A DNA stretch of 64,000 bases from Magnetococcales bacterium. GTDB taxonomy: Bacteria; Pseudomonadota; Magnetococcia; Magnetococcales; Magnetaquicoccaceae. Position 1 is the first letter of the stretch; each line of letters opens with the position of its first letter. Shown here piece after piece: positions 37,584 through 45,384 of the stretch. Under the pieces are notes generated by a model that did no database searches, had not been told where the DNA came from, and saw nothing but the letters and a program-made list of their open reading frames with translations. The translations under genes and the position numbers were made by a program. Location of the stretch: positions 1-64,000 of the forward strand of contig JADGAZ010000009.1 of NCBI GenBank assembly GCA_015231755.1. Direction: 5' to 3'.

Positions 37584-39827
37584 TCAGCTCGGCTCGTCAC
37601 GGATGCCCGAGGGGTGGCCGTTGTCCATGGCCAACACCGCAAGCTGTTCGATTTCGTCGTCGGCCAGCACCCGGGCCAACTCCCGATAGGCGTTGAGACC
37701 CCGCACGCTGCGCACGCAACTGAACAACGGTCTGGCCTGGATGCGCATGCGGCTGTCTTGCCGCGTGGTCTGAAGAATGCCCCGCAGACGGCTCAAATGT
37801 TCGGCGGTGAACCAGGAGCGCCACAAATGGGTCAGGCGGTCCCAGGCCGCCACCCCGTCTTCCCGACTGGCATGGTCCGCTTCGTCCAGGGTCCAGGCAT
37901 CCGGATCCAGCACCGAACGCAGAATGATCAGATTCAACGAATAGATCGCCAAATGGCCCAACAGTGGCAACGGGTTGAACCAGGGGGTGCGTTCGCCGGT
38001 CATCAGGGCCGGAGGCAGATTGCCTTGCAAAATCCAATGGAGCTGACCGTGGACCATTTCGTTCAGGATGATCAGGAAGTTTTCCCGATCCAGGATGGTG
38101 CCCCGTTCCCCTTTTTCCGGCATGAAGCAGCACTTCACCCGTTCTCGCAGCATGGCCAGAATGCCGGGACGGTCGAACAGCGGGGTATGGCTCAGGGTGG
38201 CCAACCATAAATCCGGCGTGGTGGCCGGATTGCGGAAACGCTCCTCGGAGAGCTTGCGCAAGGTGCGATTGCGTCCCCGTCGTTCCCGGCAGATGCGGGA
38301 GGCTTCGTCCCAGGTGGTGCGCAGAATGAAATCCGCGCTCATGAATTCCCCGAAGGCCGCGTGCCAGAAAGAATAGGTGCGCAAGACCTCCTTTTCCCGT
38401 CCGACTCCGCCGGAACGGGCGCGCCCCTCCCGTGACGACTCCACATGCACAAAAAACAGCCGGTCCAGAATGTGCCCGTTCTGCCCGCCTGGTCCGCTTT
38501 CTTTGGGGGGGGAGAGGGGATCGCCGCCGTCGTTGGGCGGGGCGAGCAGCAGTGCCGCGTCCCGTTCCAGGTCGTCGGAGCGGATGGACAGGGCGTGACG
38601 ATGAAACATTCCCAACGCCGCCGCTCCCAGGCGCAGCAACTCTTGATTGATGAGTTCGTTCTGGGAGCCGGGGGGCAGACTGCGGGTCACGAACCGTTGG
38701 GTGATCTGCTGATAAAGCGCCGCCCGGCTCAAGGGACCGCAGGCCCGCAGCGGATTGCCATCCGCGTCGAATACCGCCAGCAGGGTCAGCAGAAAGGGGG
38801 TTTCGGCCAGTTGCAGCACCGCCGGGTTTTCCGGGGGTGTCAGGGGCTGAACGCCGGTGGCGCGGAAATACCCCCGATTGGAGCGGTTCCACAAGCGCAT
38901 CCAGTGGCTGCGGTGGGCCTCGTCGAAGGGTTCCAGGCGCAAGACCACCGCGCCGGCGGGAATGTCCGCCCGATCGATCACCTCGGTGCGACTGGTGAGA
39001 ATCAGACGTACCGGACGCCCCAACGAGGCTTCCAATTCCTGAAAGCGTCTGGCTTTTTCCGGATAGTCCCGGAACACCTTCTCGTTGGCCCCCAGCAGAT
39101 CGTTCATGCCGTCCAGCAGGATCACCGGATTCTGATCCCGCACCGAACGGCTCAGACTGCCCCATTCGATCTTGCGTCCGGTTTCCAGACGCAATTGTTC
39201 TTCGATCTGGGCCTGGATGGTGGCTTTGGCGTCCACGCTGCCCAGCACCACGCGCACCGGATGAAAGGCCGACGCGCACAAATGAGCGGCCAGAATCCGG
39301 GTCAGGAGGGTTTTGCCGGAACCGGTGGGCCCGAGGATCACCAGAGGCGTGGCCAGAGAGGAGTCCGACAGCAGCCAGGGCAGCAGAAAGCGTCCCAGAT
39401 CCTCGCGTTTTGGAAATCGCGCCCAGAACAGGTCATCCCCGTAATGCCGTTCCCCGGTTTCGTGACGCACGGCCCGAAAGGATGGGGGAATGAAGGATTG
39501 CACCATGCGGGGTGGGGTCATGGCGTGGCCCCGCAGGACCGGCGCCTGGTTGACCGGAAACAGAGGCGCTTCCAGTTGCTGGGTATAGCGTCGGGTCAGC
39601 TCCTTCCAGGTGGGATCCGGATCCTTGGCCGGGCTGGCGGCCTGGATCGAGCGGATCGCTTTGCGCAATCGGGAGAATCCCACATCCATGACGGGGTGCC
39701 GTCCCGCAGGCGTGGTCTGGGTGTCGTCCAGGGGACGGGAGAGGAGCAGTCGGGCCTTGGGAGGCAGTTTGGACCATTCATCGTCGATGAAGGGTGCGAT
39801 ATCGTAGTGGGGTAAGCCGTGATCCAT
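37584..39827 (-). CDS. NACHT/STAND-like P-loop NTPase
   Basis: A protein of about 747 aa from the ATG at 39827 (an in-frame ATG at 39869 would add 14 residues). A TATACT box at 39911-39916 on the minus strand suggests transcription starts near 39904. An N-terminal region of about 150 residues of unknown fold precedes the ATPase. The ATPase has Walker A GPTGSGKT at 166-173, Walker B VILLDGMNDLL at 235-245, and a sensor LILTSRTE at 275-282. This arrangement is typical of NACHT/STAND ATPases. The remaining 400 residues look helical (repeat-like sensor region) with no recognised effector domain. Many bacterial NACHT proteins act in antiphage defence, but this one stands alone between a PilZ gene and the hdr operon. 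Confidence 0.78.
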   Translation of the reverse strand: MDHGLPHYDIAPFIDDEWSKLPPKARLLLSRPLDDTQTTPAGRHPVMDVGFSRLRKAIRSIQAASPAKDPDPTWKELTRRYTQQLEAPLFPVNQAPVLRGHAMTPPRMVQSFIPPSFRAVRHETGERHYGDDLFWARFPKREDLGRFLLPWLLSDSSLATPLVILGPTGSGKTLLTRILAAHLCASAFHPVRVVLGSVDAKATIQAQIEEQLRLETGRKIEWGSLSRSVRDQNPVILLDGMNDLLGANEKVFRDYPEKARRFQELEASLGRPVRLILTSRTEVIDRADIPAGAVVLRLEPFDEAHRSHWMRLWNRSNRGYFRATGVQPLTPPENPAVLQLAETPFLLTLLAVFDADGNPLRACGPLSRAALYQQITQRFVTRSLPPGSQNELINQELLRLGAAALGMFHRHALSIRSDDLERDAALLLAPPNDGGDPLSPPKESGPGGQNGHILDRLFFVHVESSREGRARSGGVGREKEVLRTYSFWHAAFGEFMSADFILRTTWDEASRICRERRGRNRTLRKLSEERFRNPATTPDLWLATLSHTPLFDRPGILAMLRERVKCCFMPEKGERGTILDRENFLIILNEMVHGQLHWILQGNLPPALMTGERTPWFNPLPLLGHLAIYSLNLIILRSVLDPDAWTLDEADHASREDGVAAWDRLTHLWRSWFTAEHLSRLRGILQTTRQDSRMRIQARPLFSCVRSVRGLNAYRELARVLADDEIEQLAVLAMDNGHPSGIRDEPS

Positions 39828-39968
39828 GAAACGTATTGACTCCGGTCGGAATCGGGATGGGGGATCCATCCCGAGGCACGCTTGGGGTTTGGGTGTGTGC
39901 GGAACAGGGGAGTATAACGCAAAAATTGACAGACCAGAATGGTTTGATATCGGAGCGGGTCGGATCGT

Positions 39969-40010
39969 CAAAAAAAATCGCCCCCGGATGGGGAAACCAC
40001 CGGGGGCGAT
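39969..40010 (-). terminator. Rho-independent terminator of the qmo-hdr operon
   Basis: On the minus strand ATCGCCCCCGG pairs with CCGGGGGCGAT (11 bp, 12-nt loop) and is followed by a run of eight T. It lies 29 bp beyond the hdrB stop. Confidence 0.92.
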
Positions 40011-40038
40011 GGGGTGCCGAAGGTCGGCGCAAGAAGGG

Positions 40039-40923
40039 TCAGGCGAAACGGCGCAGGGGTTCAGCCGGGATTACCTGCTGATGCAAAGCCGCTTCCTGCC
40101 AGCTTCCGCCCCAGGCCAGGACGAAGAGCTGGGAGTAGTAGAGGATCGGAATGTTGAAATGGGTGCCCAGGGTTTTGTTGATCATGCCCTGATAGACTTC
40201 CAGGTTCAATTGGCAGACCGGGCAGGGGGTGATGATCACCTCGGCGCCGTTGTCCACCGCGGATTGCAGGATCTGCTTGGTCAGGACGCAGGCTTTTTCC
40301 GTTTCCGAGAACATCAGTGCGCCGCCGCAACAGGCCACCTTCATGGGGAAGGGGACCGCCGTGGCACCGGTGGCTTCGATCATCTTGTCCAGATAGAGGG
40401 GATTTTCGTAGCTGTCGCCGCACACGCCGAAGGGGCGGTTGGTCTGACAGCCCACATATCCCGCCGCCTTGAGGCCGGTGAGGGGCTTGGTGACCTTGGA
40501 TTTCAGGGTCTCCCAGCCGATGTCCTCGATGAGCACTTCCACCATGTGACGGGTCTTGATGTGTCCATCGTAGGAGAGTCCGGCTTCGGCCAGGGCGGTG
40601 TTGATGTCCTGTTTGATGCGGGGTTCTTCTTCGATGCGCTCGTTGGTCTCCCGCATGGAGAGCCAGCAGGCGGCGCAGGTGGCCACCAGATCCGTGTTGC
40701 CTTTTTGTTTCTGGGCCAGGGCGAAGTTGCGCGCCGACATGGCCATGCGGGGAAGCTGTCCACCGCCGGCGTAGCCGATGGAGGCGCTACAGCAGTTCCA
40801 GTCGTCGATTTCGTTGAGCTGGATGCCCAGGATGCGACACATGGATTGAATCGAGTTCTCCATGTTGGCGGCTGAGGCGTTGTGTTCGGAACTGCATCCA
40901 GGAAAGAAAGTGTACTCCTTCAT
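40039..40923 (-). CDS. hdrB: HdrB-like CCG-domain heterodisulfide reductase subunit
   Basis: A 294-aa protein with two Cys-rich (CCG) domains. The N-terminal half has FFPGCSSE, WNCCSAS and the CAAC group; the first CCG is CCS here. The C-terminal half has GCQTNRP, VACCGGALMF and TPCPVC. In HdrB such motifs bind the noncubane [4Fe-4S] clusters that reduce a disulfide. Here it is the last gene of the qmoA-qmoB-hdrC-hdrB operon, overlapping hdrC by 4 bp. It therefore probably replaces the soluble half of QmoC in electron transfer with APS reductase or a related donor. Confidence 0.88.
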   Translation of the reverse strand: MKEYTFFPGCSSEHNASAANMENSIQSMCRILGIQLNEIDDWNCCSASIGYAGGGQLPRMAMSARNFALAQKQKGNTDLVATCAACWLSMRETNERIEEEPRIKQDINTALAEAGLSYDGHIKTRHMVEVLIEDIGWETLKSKVTKPLTGLKAAGYVGCQTNRPFGVCGDSYENPLYLDKMIEATGATAVPFPMKVACCGGALMFSETEKACVLTKQILQSAVDNGAEVIITPCPVCQLNLEVYQGMINKTLGTHFNIPILYYSQLFVLAWGGSWQEAALHQQVIPAEPLRRFA

Positions 40924-41510
40924 GCCTTGTTCTCCAGTTTTGCCTCAAGTTCGGCGGCTTTTGCCAACATTTTCGTAAAGCCGTCATATCCTTTGATCTT
41001 GCCCCGGAAGGGGATGGGATTGAGACGGCGGGTCTTGAGCATGCCCAGGGCGGAGTCGCGCATTTCCAGACCGCGTTGAATCCCGGCGCCGATGCCATCC
41101 TGGAAATAAAGCCGCATGGTGAGCATGGCTTCGCCGACACGTCCCGTGGCGGTGATGTTCTTCCAGAACACCTCCACGGCGAAGCGACGGGTGGGCTGCA
41201 TGGGATCGACCGCTTTTTCGGTTTCGGCGTAGCGGGCCAATCCGTGGATGATGTGGGTGATGGGCAGTTCGCGGGGGCAGCGGACAATGCAGTTGTAGCA
41301 CGAGGTGCACATCCACATGTCGGAGCTTTTCAGCACCTCGTCGCGTTTGCCGGCGCGCACCATCTGGAACAGTTGCCGGGGCGAGTGCTGCCAATGGGCG
41401 CGCAGGGGGCAGGAGCCCGCGCATACGCCGCACTGCATGCACATCTTGATCCAGTGGCCCATTTCGGACTTGTTGTAGACGTCTTTGGCGAAAGACAGGT
41501 CGTAAGCCAT
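40920..41510 (-). CDS. hdrC: HdrC-like [4Fe-4S] subunit
   Basis: A 196-aa ferredoxin-like protein with two [4Fe-4S] motifs, CMQCGVCAGSCP near residue 22 and CTSCYNCIVRCP near residue 67, followed by a helical C-terminus. This is the HdrC layout. There is no transmembrane segment, in contrast to QmoC, where an HdrC-like domain is fused to a cytochrome b domain. It links the QmoAB flavoproteins to HdrB and lies 78 bp downstream of qmoB. Confidence 0.88.
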   Translation of the reverse strand: MAYDLSFAKDVYNKSEMGHWIKMCMQCGVCAGSCPLRAHWQHSPRQLFQMVRAGKRDEVLKSSDMWMCTSCYNCIVRCPRELPITHIIHGLARYAETEKAVDPMQPTRRFAVEVFWKNITATGRVGEAMLTMRLYFQDGIGAGIQRGLEMRDSALGMLKTRRLNPIPFRGKIKGYDGFTKMLAKAAELEAKLENKA

Positions 41511-41588
41511 GTGTATTGTCTCCCCTCCGACCCTGCAAGCGTGGCGGTTGGACCGGACGCTTGGCAGGGTCGGTGTGTTGAAAGCGCG

Positions 41589-43811
41589 TTAGAAACCCTT
41601 GTAGGGGTTGGGGTTCAGGTTGCTGATCTGCTCCACGAAATCACCGATCACCCCCGGAAGGGTTTCGGCGTCCATGATGTTCACTTCGACCATTTTCACC
41701 CGATTGGATTCCAGTTTCAGGCGTTGCAGGGTCTCGGAGACCTTGCTCAGACGGTTTTCCGCCAGGGCCGAACCGCGCACATTGTGGCACTGGTAGTTGT
41801 CGCCGTGACGACATCCCATGAGCAGCACGCCGTCGAAACCCTTGGACATGGCGTCCGCGATCCACACCAAGCTCAACGATCCCATGCAGCGCAGGGGGAT
41901 GATCCGGATGTAAGGGCTGATGGGGCTGCGCAGACGACCCATCATGTCCAGGGCCGGAACCGCGTCGTTGGTGCAGGCGAAGACCAGAATGCGGGGTTTT
42001 TCCTCGTCTTCTTCCGGGATCTCGATTTCCTTGATCATGGTGCTGATCATATCCACCGAGTAGTTGGCGAAGGAGATGATCTTCTGCGGGCAGGCACCCA
42101 TGCAGGTGCTGCACCGCCGGCACCGGGCCGGATTGAACAAAGGATTGCCCTTGTCGTCTTCGTTGATGGCGCCGAAGGGACACTCCTCGGTGCAGCGTTT
42201 GCACTGGGTGCAGCCTTCCGCCCGATAGGAGGGGAAGGAGAGGTCACCGGAGCGGGGATGGACCGCCACACCTTGGGCCACGGCTTCCACGGCCTGGATG
42301 GCTTTCAGGGCCGCGCCGGAGGCGTCGGTCATGGTGGCGGCGATGCCCATGGGGCGTCGGGCCGGACCAGCCACATAGATGCCGGTACGCCGGGTCTCGT
42401 AGGGAAAACAGATGAAATGGGAATCCGGGAAGCCATTGGCCCCCAGACGGGGCAGGCTAGGTCCCTGGCGATACTGGAGATTGAGGATCGAACCCGGGAG
42501 TTCATCCCGTCCCGTGCCCACGGGGGAGGGGGAGTTGGGATCCAGGGTATCCACGGTGGAGACCATGCCTGTGGCCAGCACCAGCAGATCCACATCCAGG
42601 GATTCGTTGGCGCGGATCAGGTGATCTTTCACCTTGACCACCACACCGCCCTTGGGATTGCCGGCCACTTCGGTGACATCACCCTTGATGAAGACGCCGC
42701 CTTCTTCCTGGACCTTGCGATAGAAATCCTCCATCTGGCCCGGGGTGCGGATTTCCTGATAGACCAGATAGGTGGAGGCGTCCGCCCCGTACTGATCGAT
42801 CACATACATCGCCTGTTTCATCGAGTAGATGCAGCAGGCGCCGGAGCAGTAATCCAGATGTTCCTTGTCCCGTTGTCCGGCGCATAGGGCAAAGGCGACC
42901 CGTTTGGCGGGTTGACCGTCGGATTTGCGGACGATCTTGCCTTCTTTGGCCATTTTTTCGAATTCGTCGCTGGTCACCACATCCGGTGAGGCGCCGTAGC
43001 CCAGGGAGGAGGGCAGTTTGGTGGGATCGTACAGGTCGAAGCCCGTAGTCACCACAATGCTGCCGACCCGGACCTCTTTGGTGCTGGTGGCGTTCTTGAT
43101 GATGAGATCGAACTGGCCCGGCTGTCCGGAGGTCTTGGTGACCGTGGCGTTCTTGAAGATCTTGATGCGGTTGTCCGCTTCCACTTCGGAGATGAGGGCA
43201 CCGATAAAGTTGTCCGCCAGATCCCGATAGGGCGGTTTGTTGTCCGGGGTGACTTTGAACATGGTGTTCATTTTGCCGCCCAAGACATCGCTTTTTTCCA
43301 CCAGCACGGCCTGATAGCCCGCTTTGGCGATGTCGCGGGCCGCCGTGAGGCCGGCCAGACCGCCACCCACCACCAGCACATCCTTGGAGCCTTCGGAGTG
43401 CAGGAACGGATCCGGGACGTTCATCTTCTTGATTTTGATGGAGCCGAGGCGCAGATAGTCTTCCGCCATCATCTGGCGGTCTTCTTCGGCGGTTTCGTCT
43501 CCGTCCTTGACATCCTGCACCCAAAGACATTTGTCCCGCAGATCCACCCGATCCATCAGATCGATGTCGAAGCGGAACTCGGCGCTCTTTTCGCGATGGG
43601 AACAGGCGGCGATGATGACGGCGTTGACCGTGCCCTCATCCAGATCCTTTTGGATCATGGCCACCCCTTCGGCGCCGCACAGCAGGGCGTGATCCTTGAC
43701 CACCGGAATTTTTTGTTCCTTGGAGGCGATCGCCTTGAGGGCCTTGAGATCCAGGGCGTCGCCGATGCCGCATCCGGTGCAGATGTAACAACCGATTTTC
43801 TTTGGTTCCAT
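41589..43811 (-). CDS. qmoB: QmoB: HdrA-like flavoprotein fused to MvhD-like domain
   Basis: A 740-aa protein, the usual QmoB length. An N-terminal Cys-containing segment (GCYICTGCGIGDAL, LLCGAEG) is followed by an FAD-binding HdrA core (VLVVGGGLAGLTAARDIAKA, GGKMNTMF) and an inner CSGACCIYSMK group. Two [4Fe-4S] motifs follow (CTQCKRCTEECP and CRRCSTCMGACP). A C-terminal MvhD-like domain has the [2Fe-2S] cysteines (FACTND, RCMGSL, MGCRHGDNYQCHN). QmoB works with QmoA and QmoC to connect the quinone pool with APS reductase in sulfate reducers and sulfur oxidisers. aprBA is not in this window. Confidence 0.92.
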   Translation of the reverse strand: MEPKKIGCYICTGCGIGDALDLKALKAIASKEQKIPVVKDHALLCGAEGVAMIQKDLDEGTVNAVIIAACSHREKSAEFRFDIDLMDRVDLRDKCLWVQDVKDGDETAEEDRQMMAEDYLRLGSIKIKKMNVPDPFLHSEGSKDVLVVGGGLAGLTAARDIAKAGYQAVLVEKSDVLGGKMNTMFKVTPDNKPPYRDLADNFIGALISEVEADNRIKIFKNATVTKTSGQPGQFDLIIKNATSTKEVRVGSIVVTTGFDLYDPTKLPSSLGYGASPDVVTSDEFEKMAKEGKIVRKSDGQPAKRVAFALCAGQRDKEHLDYCSGACCIYSMKQAMYVIDQYGADASTYLVYQEIRTPGQMEDFYRKVQEEGGVFIKGDVTEVAGNPKGGVVVKVKDHLIRANESLDVDLLVLATGMVSTVDTLDPNSPSPVGTGRDELPGSILNLQYRQGPSLPRLGANGFPDSHFICFPYETRRTGIYVAGPARRPMGIAATMTDASGAALKAIQAVEAVAQGVAVHPRSGDLSFPSYRAEGCTQCKRCTEECPFGAINEDDKGNPLFNPARCRRCSTCMGACPQKIISFANYSVDMISTMIKEIEIPEEDEEKPRILVFACTNDAVPALDMMGRLRSPISPYIRIIPLRCMGSLSLVWIADAMSKGFDGVLLMGCRHGDNYQCHNVRGSALAENRLSKVSETLQRLKLESNRVKMVEVNIMDAETLPGVIGDFVEQISNLNPNPYKGF

Positions 43812-43816
43812 GGTTT

Positions 43817-45076
43817 CTATCCTCTCTTAACCGCGGCGTGGATCGCCTTCATCGCCATGGCCGTGGCGGACTGGACCGAACTGGCCACGTCCGTCGGCGC
43901 CGCCGCGCATCCGGCGGCCAGAACACCTCCGGTGACAAAGCCGTATGCGTCGTGGCTGGCCTGATCCGAGGGCACCTGGGCATCGACCGCCGAGTTGGGC
44001 TCCATGCCGGTGGCCAGCACCACCAGATCAAACGGCATCGCGTAGCGTTCGCCGGTGAGGGTGTTTTCGCCGATGACCACCGGGTTGCCGTTGGCATCTT
44101 CTTCGATGCGGGCGGGCTTGGATTTGATCCAGGAGATGTTGGCGTCTTCCCGGGTTTTTTGCAGGAAGGATTCGTAACGGTCCATGGCCCGCAGGTCGAT
44201 GTAGAAGACCGTCACCTTGGAGTCCGGATATTGATCCCGCACATAGGCGGCCTGTTTCATGGAGGCCAGGCAGCAGACGCGGGAGCAAAACGGCAGATAG
44301 TTATGATCCCGGGATCCGGCGCATTGAATGAAGGCGACATTTTTCGCCTCTTTGCCGTCGGACGGACGGATGATCTTGCCACCCGTGGGACCGTAGACAC
44401 TCGCCAGACGCTCGAAGCGCATGTTGGTGGTGACATTGGCGTATTGACCGAAACCGTAGGGCAGAATCTTTTCGGCGTCGTAAGGTTTCCAGCCCGTGGC
44501 CCAGACCACGGCCGCGACCTGTTCTTCGATCACGGAGGCTTCCATGTCGGGCTGGATGGCCCCGGCGGGACAGATCTTGGCGACCTGTTTGGCCTCATCG
44601 GTTTTGGCGTAGGCCGGATCCATGTAGTACCAGCTCGGGAACGCCATGGCATGGTTGTTGCGGATGGCCTTGACTTTGTTCAGACCGAAATTGAACGGAT
44701 CCGCAACCTCGGTGGTGCATACCGCCGCGCATTCGCCGCAGCCGGTGCAGGCCTCGGTGACGAAACGGGGATTCTTGCGGATGCGAACCGTATAGTTGCC
44801 TTCGGATCCCTGGATCTCTTCCACTTCGGAGAGGGTCAGATAGCGAATGCGCGGATTGTTCTTGATGCGCTGGAAATTGATCTCCAGCCCGCAGACCGGG
44901 GAGCAGAGTTTCGGGAAATACTTGTTGTGTTGCGCGACTCGGCCACCGAGGTGTGGATCCTTTTCCACTAAAAGCACGTTGTATCCGGTTTCGGCTGCCT
45001 CGACGGCGGTCGTAAGCCCGCTGATTCCACCGCCGACGACCAGGATGGTTTGGCCTGCGGCATGAGCATCCGCCAT
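43817..45076 (-). CDS. qmoA: QmoA: HdrA-like FAD/Fe-S flavoprotein
   Basis: A 419-aa HdrA-type flavoprotein matching QmoA in length. The start ILVVGGGISGLTTAVEAAET binds FAD and GGRVAQHNKYFPKLCSPVCG carries a Cys pair. A [4Fe-4S] motif CTGCGECAAVC is followed by a later conserved Cys (KICPAGA). The segment CAGSRDHNYLPFCSRVCC is typical for the Qmo/HdrA family. It is the first gene of the operon, 5 bp upstream of qmoB. Together QmoA and QmoB may carry out electron confurcation or bifurcation; that is known for HdrA and inferred here. Confidence 0.92.
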   Translation of the reverse strand: MADAHAAGQTILVVGGGISGLTTAVEAAETGYNVLLVEKDPHLGGRVAQHNKYFPKLCSPVCGLEINFQRIKNNPRIRYLTLSEVEEIQGSEGNYTVRIRKNPRFVTEACTGCGECAAVCTTEVADPFNFGLNKVKAIRNNHAMAFPSWYYMDPAYAKTDEAKQVAKICPAGAIQPDMEASVIEEQVAAVVWATGWKPYDAEKILPYGFGQYANVTTNMRFERLASVYGPTGGKIIRPSDGKEAKNVAFIQCAGSRDHNYLPFCSRVCCLASMKQAAYVRDQYPDSKVTVFYIDLRAMDRYESFLQKTREDANISWIKSKPARIEEDANGNPVVIGENTLTGERYAMPFDLVVLATGMEPNSAVDAQVPSDQASHDAYGFVTGGVLAAGCAAAPTDVASSVQSATAMAMKAIHAAVKRG

Positions 45077-45384
45077 GGTTTACCTCCGATTGATGGTTTA
45101 TGATGAGTGTTCGGCCATTTTTTTGTGCTTGTGAACCCCAGAACCCCTCAGTTCGCAAGGACCGGTCTGGCTTTTTGGGCCGGGTTGATGCACCATGTTC
45201 AGCATTCTCTTATATGCTGATGTTCTTACACCGTGATGCATCTTAAGCGCAAGGGGTCCAAGATTCAACAGCTTTTTTTATGGCACCATTTTTTTGTGAT
45301 ACCGTCTTTTTTGTTTGTACATTGACAAAAGAACCCTCCCAGAATGGCCAAACGTCACCCATGCCAGAAGAATCAAGGATCGCC
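45077..45384. other. Divergent non-coding region upstream of qmoA
   Basis: This 308-bp stretch holds the promoters for qmoA and the M16 peptidase. A weak hairpin (CAGCAT at 45200-45205 with ATGCTG at 45214-45219) and a GATGCATC palindrome at 45235-45242 are visible. No clear sigma-70 or sigma-54 promoter was identified. Confidence 0.4.

Noticed and set aside
39925-39960. TTGACA with a weak -10 on the plus strand near 39.9 kb
   Set aside because: It would read toward the convergent hdrB end and its terminator, with no gene to serve; the -10 match is poor.
45185-45242. Palindromes upstream of qmoA as an operator
   Set aside because: The arms are only 6-8 bp and imperfectly placed relative to any promoter, so they are noted in the gap entry but not claimed as a site.
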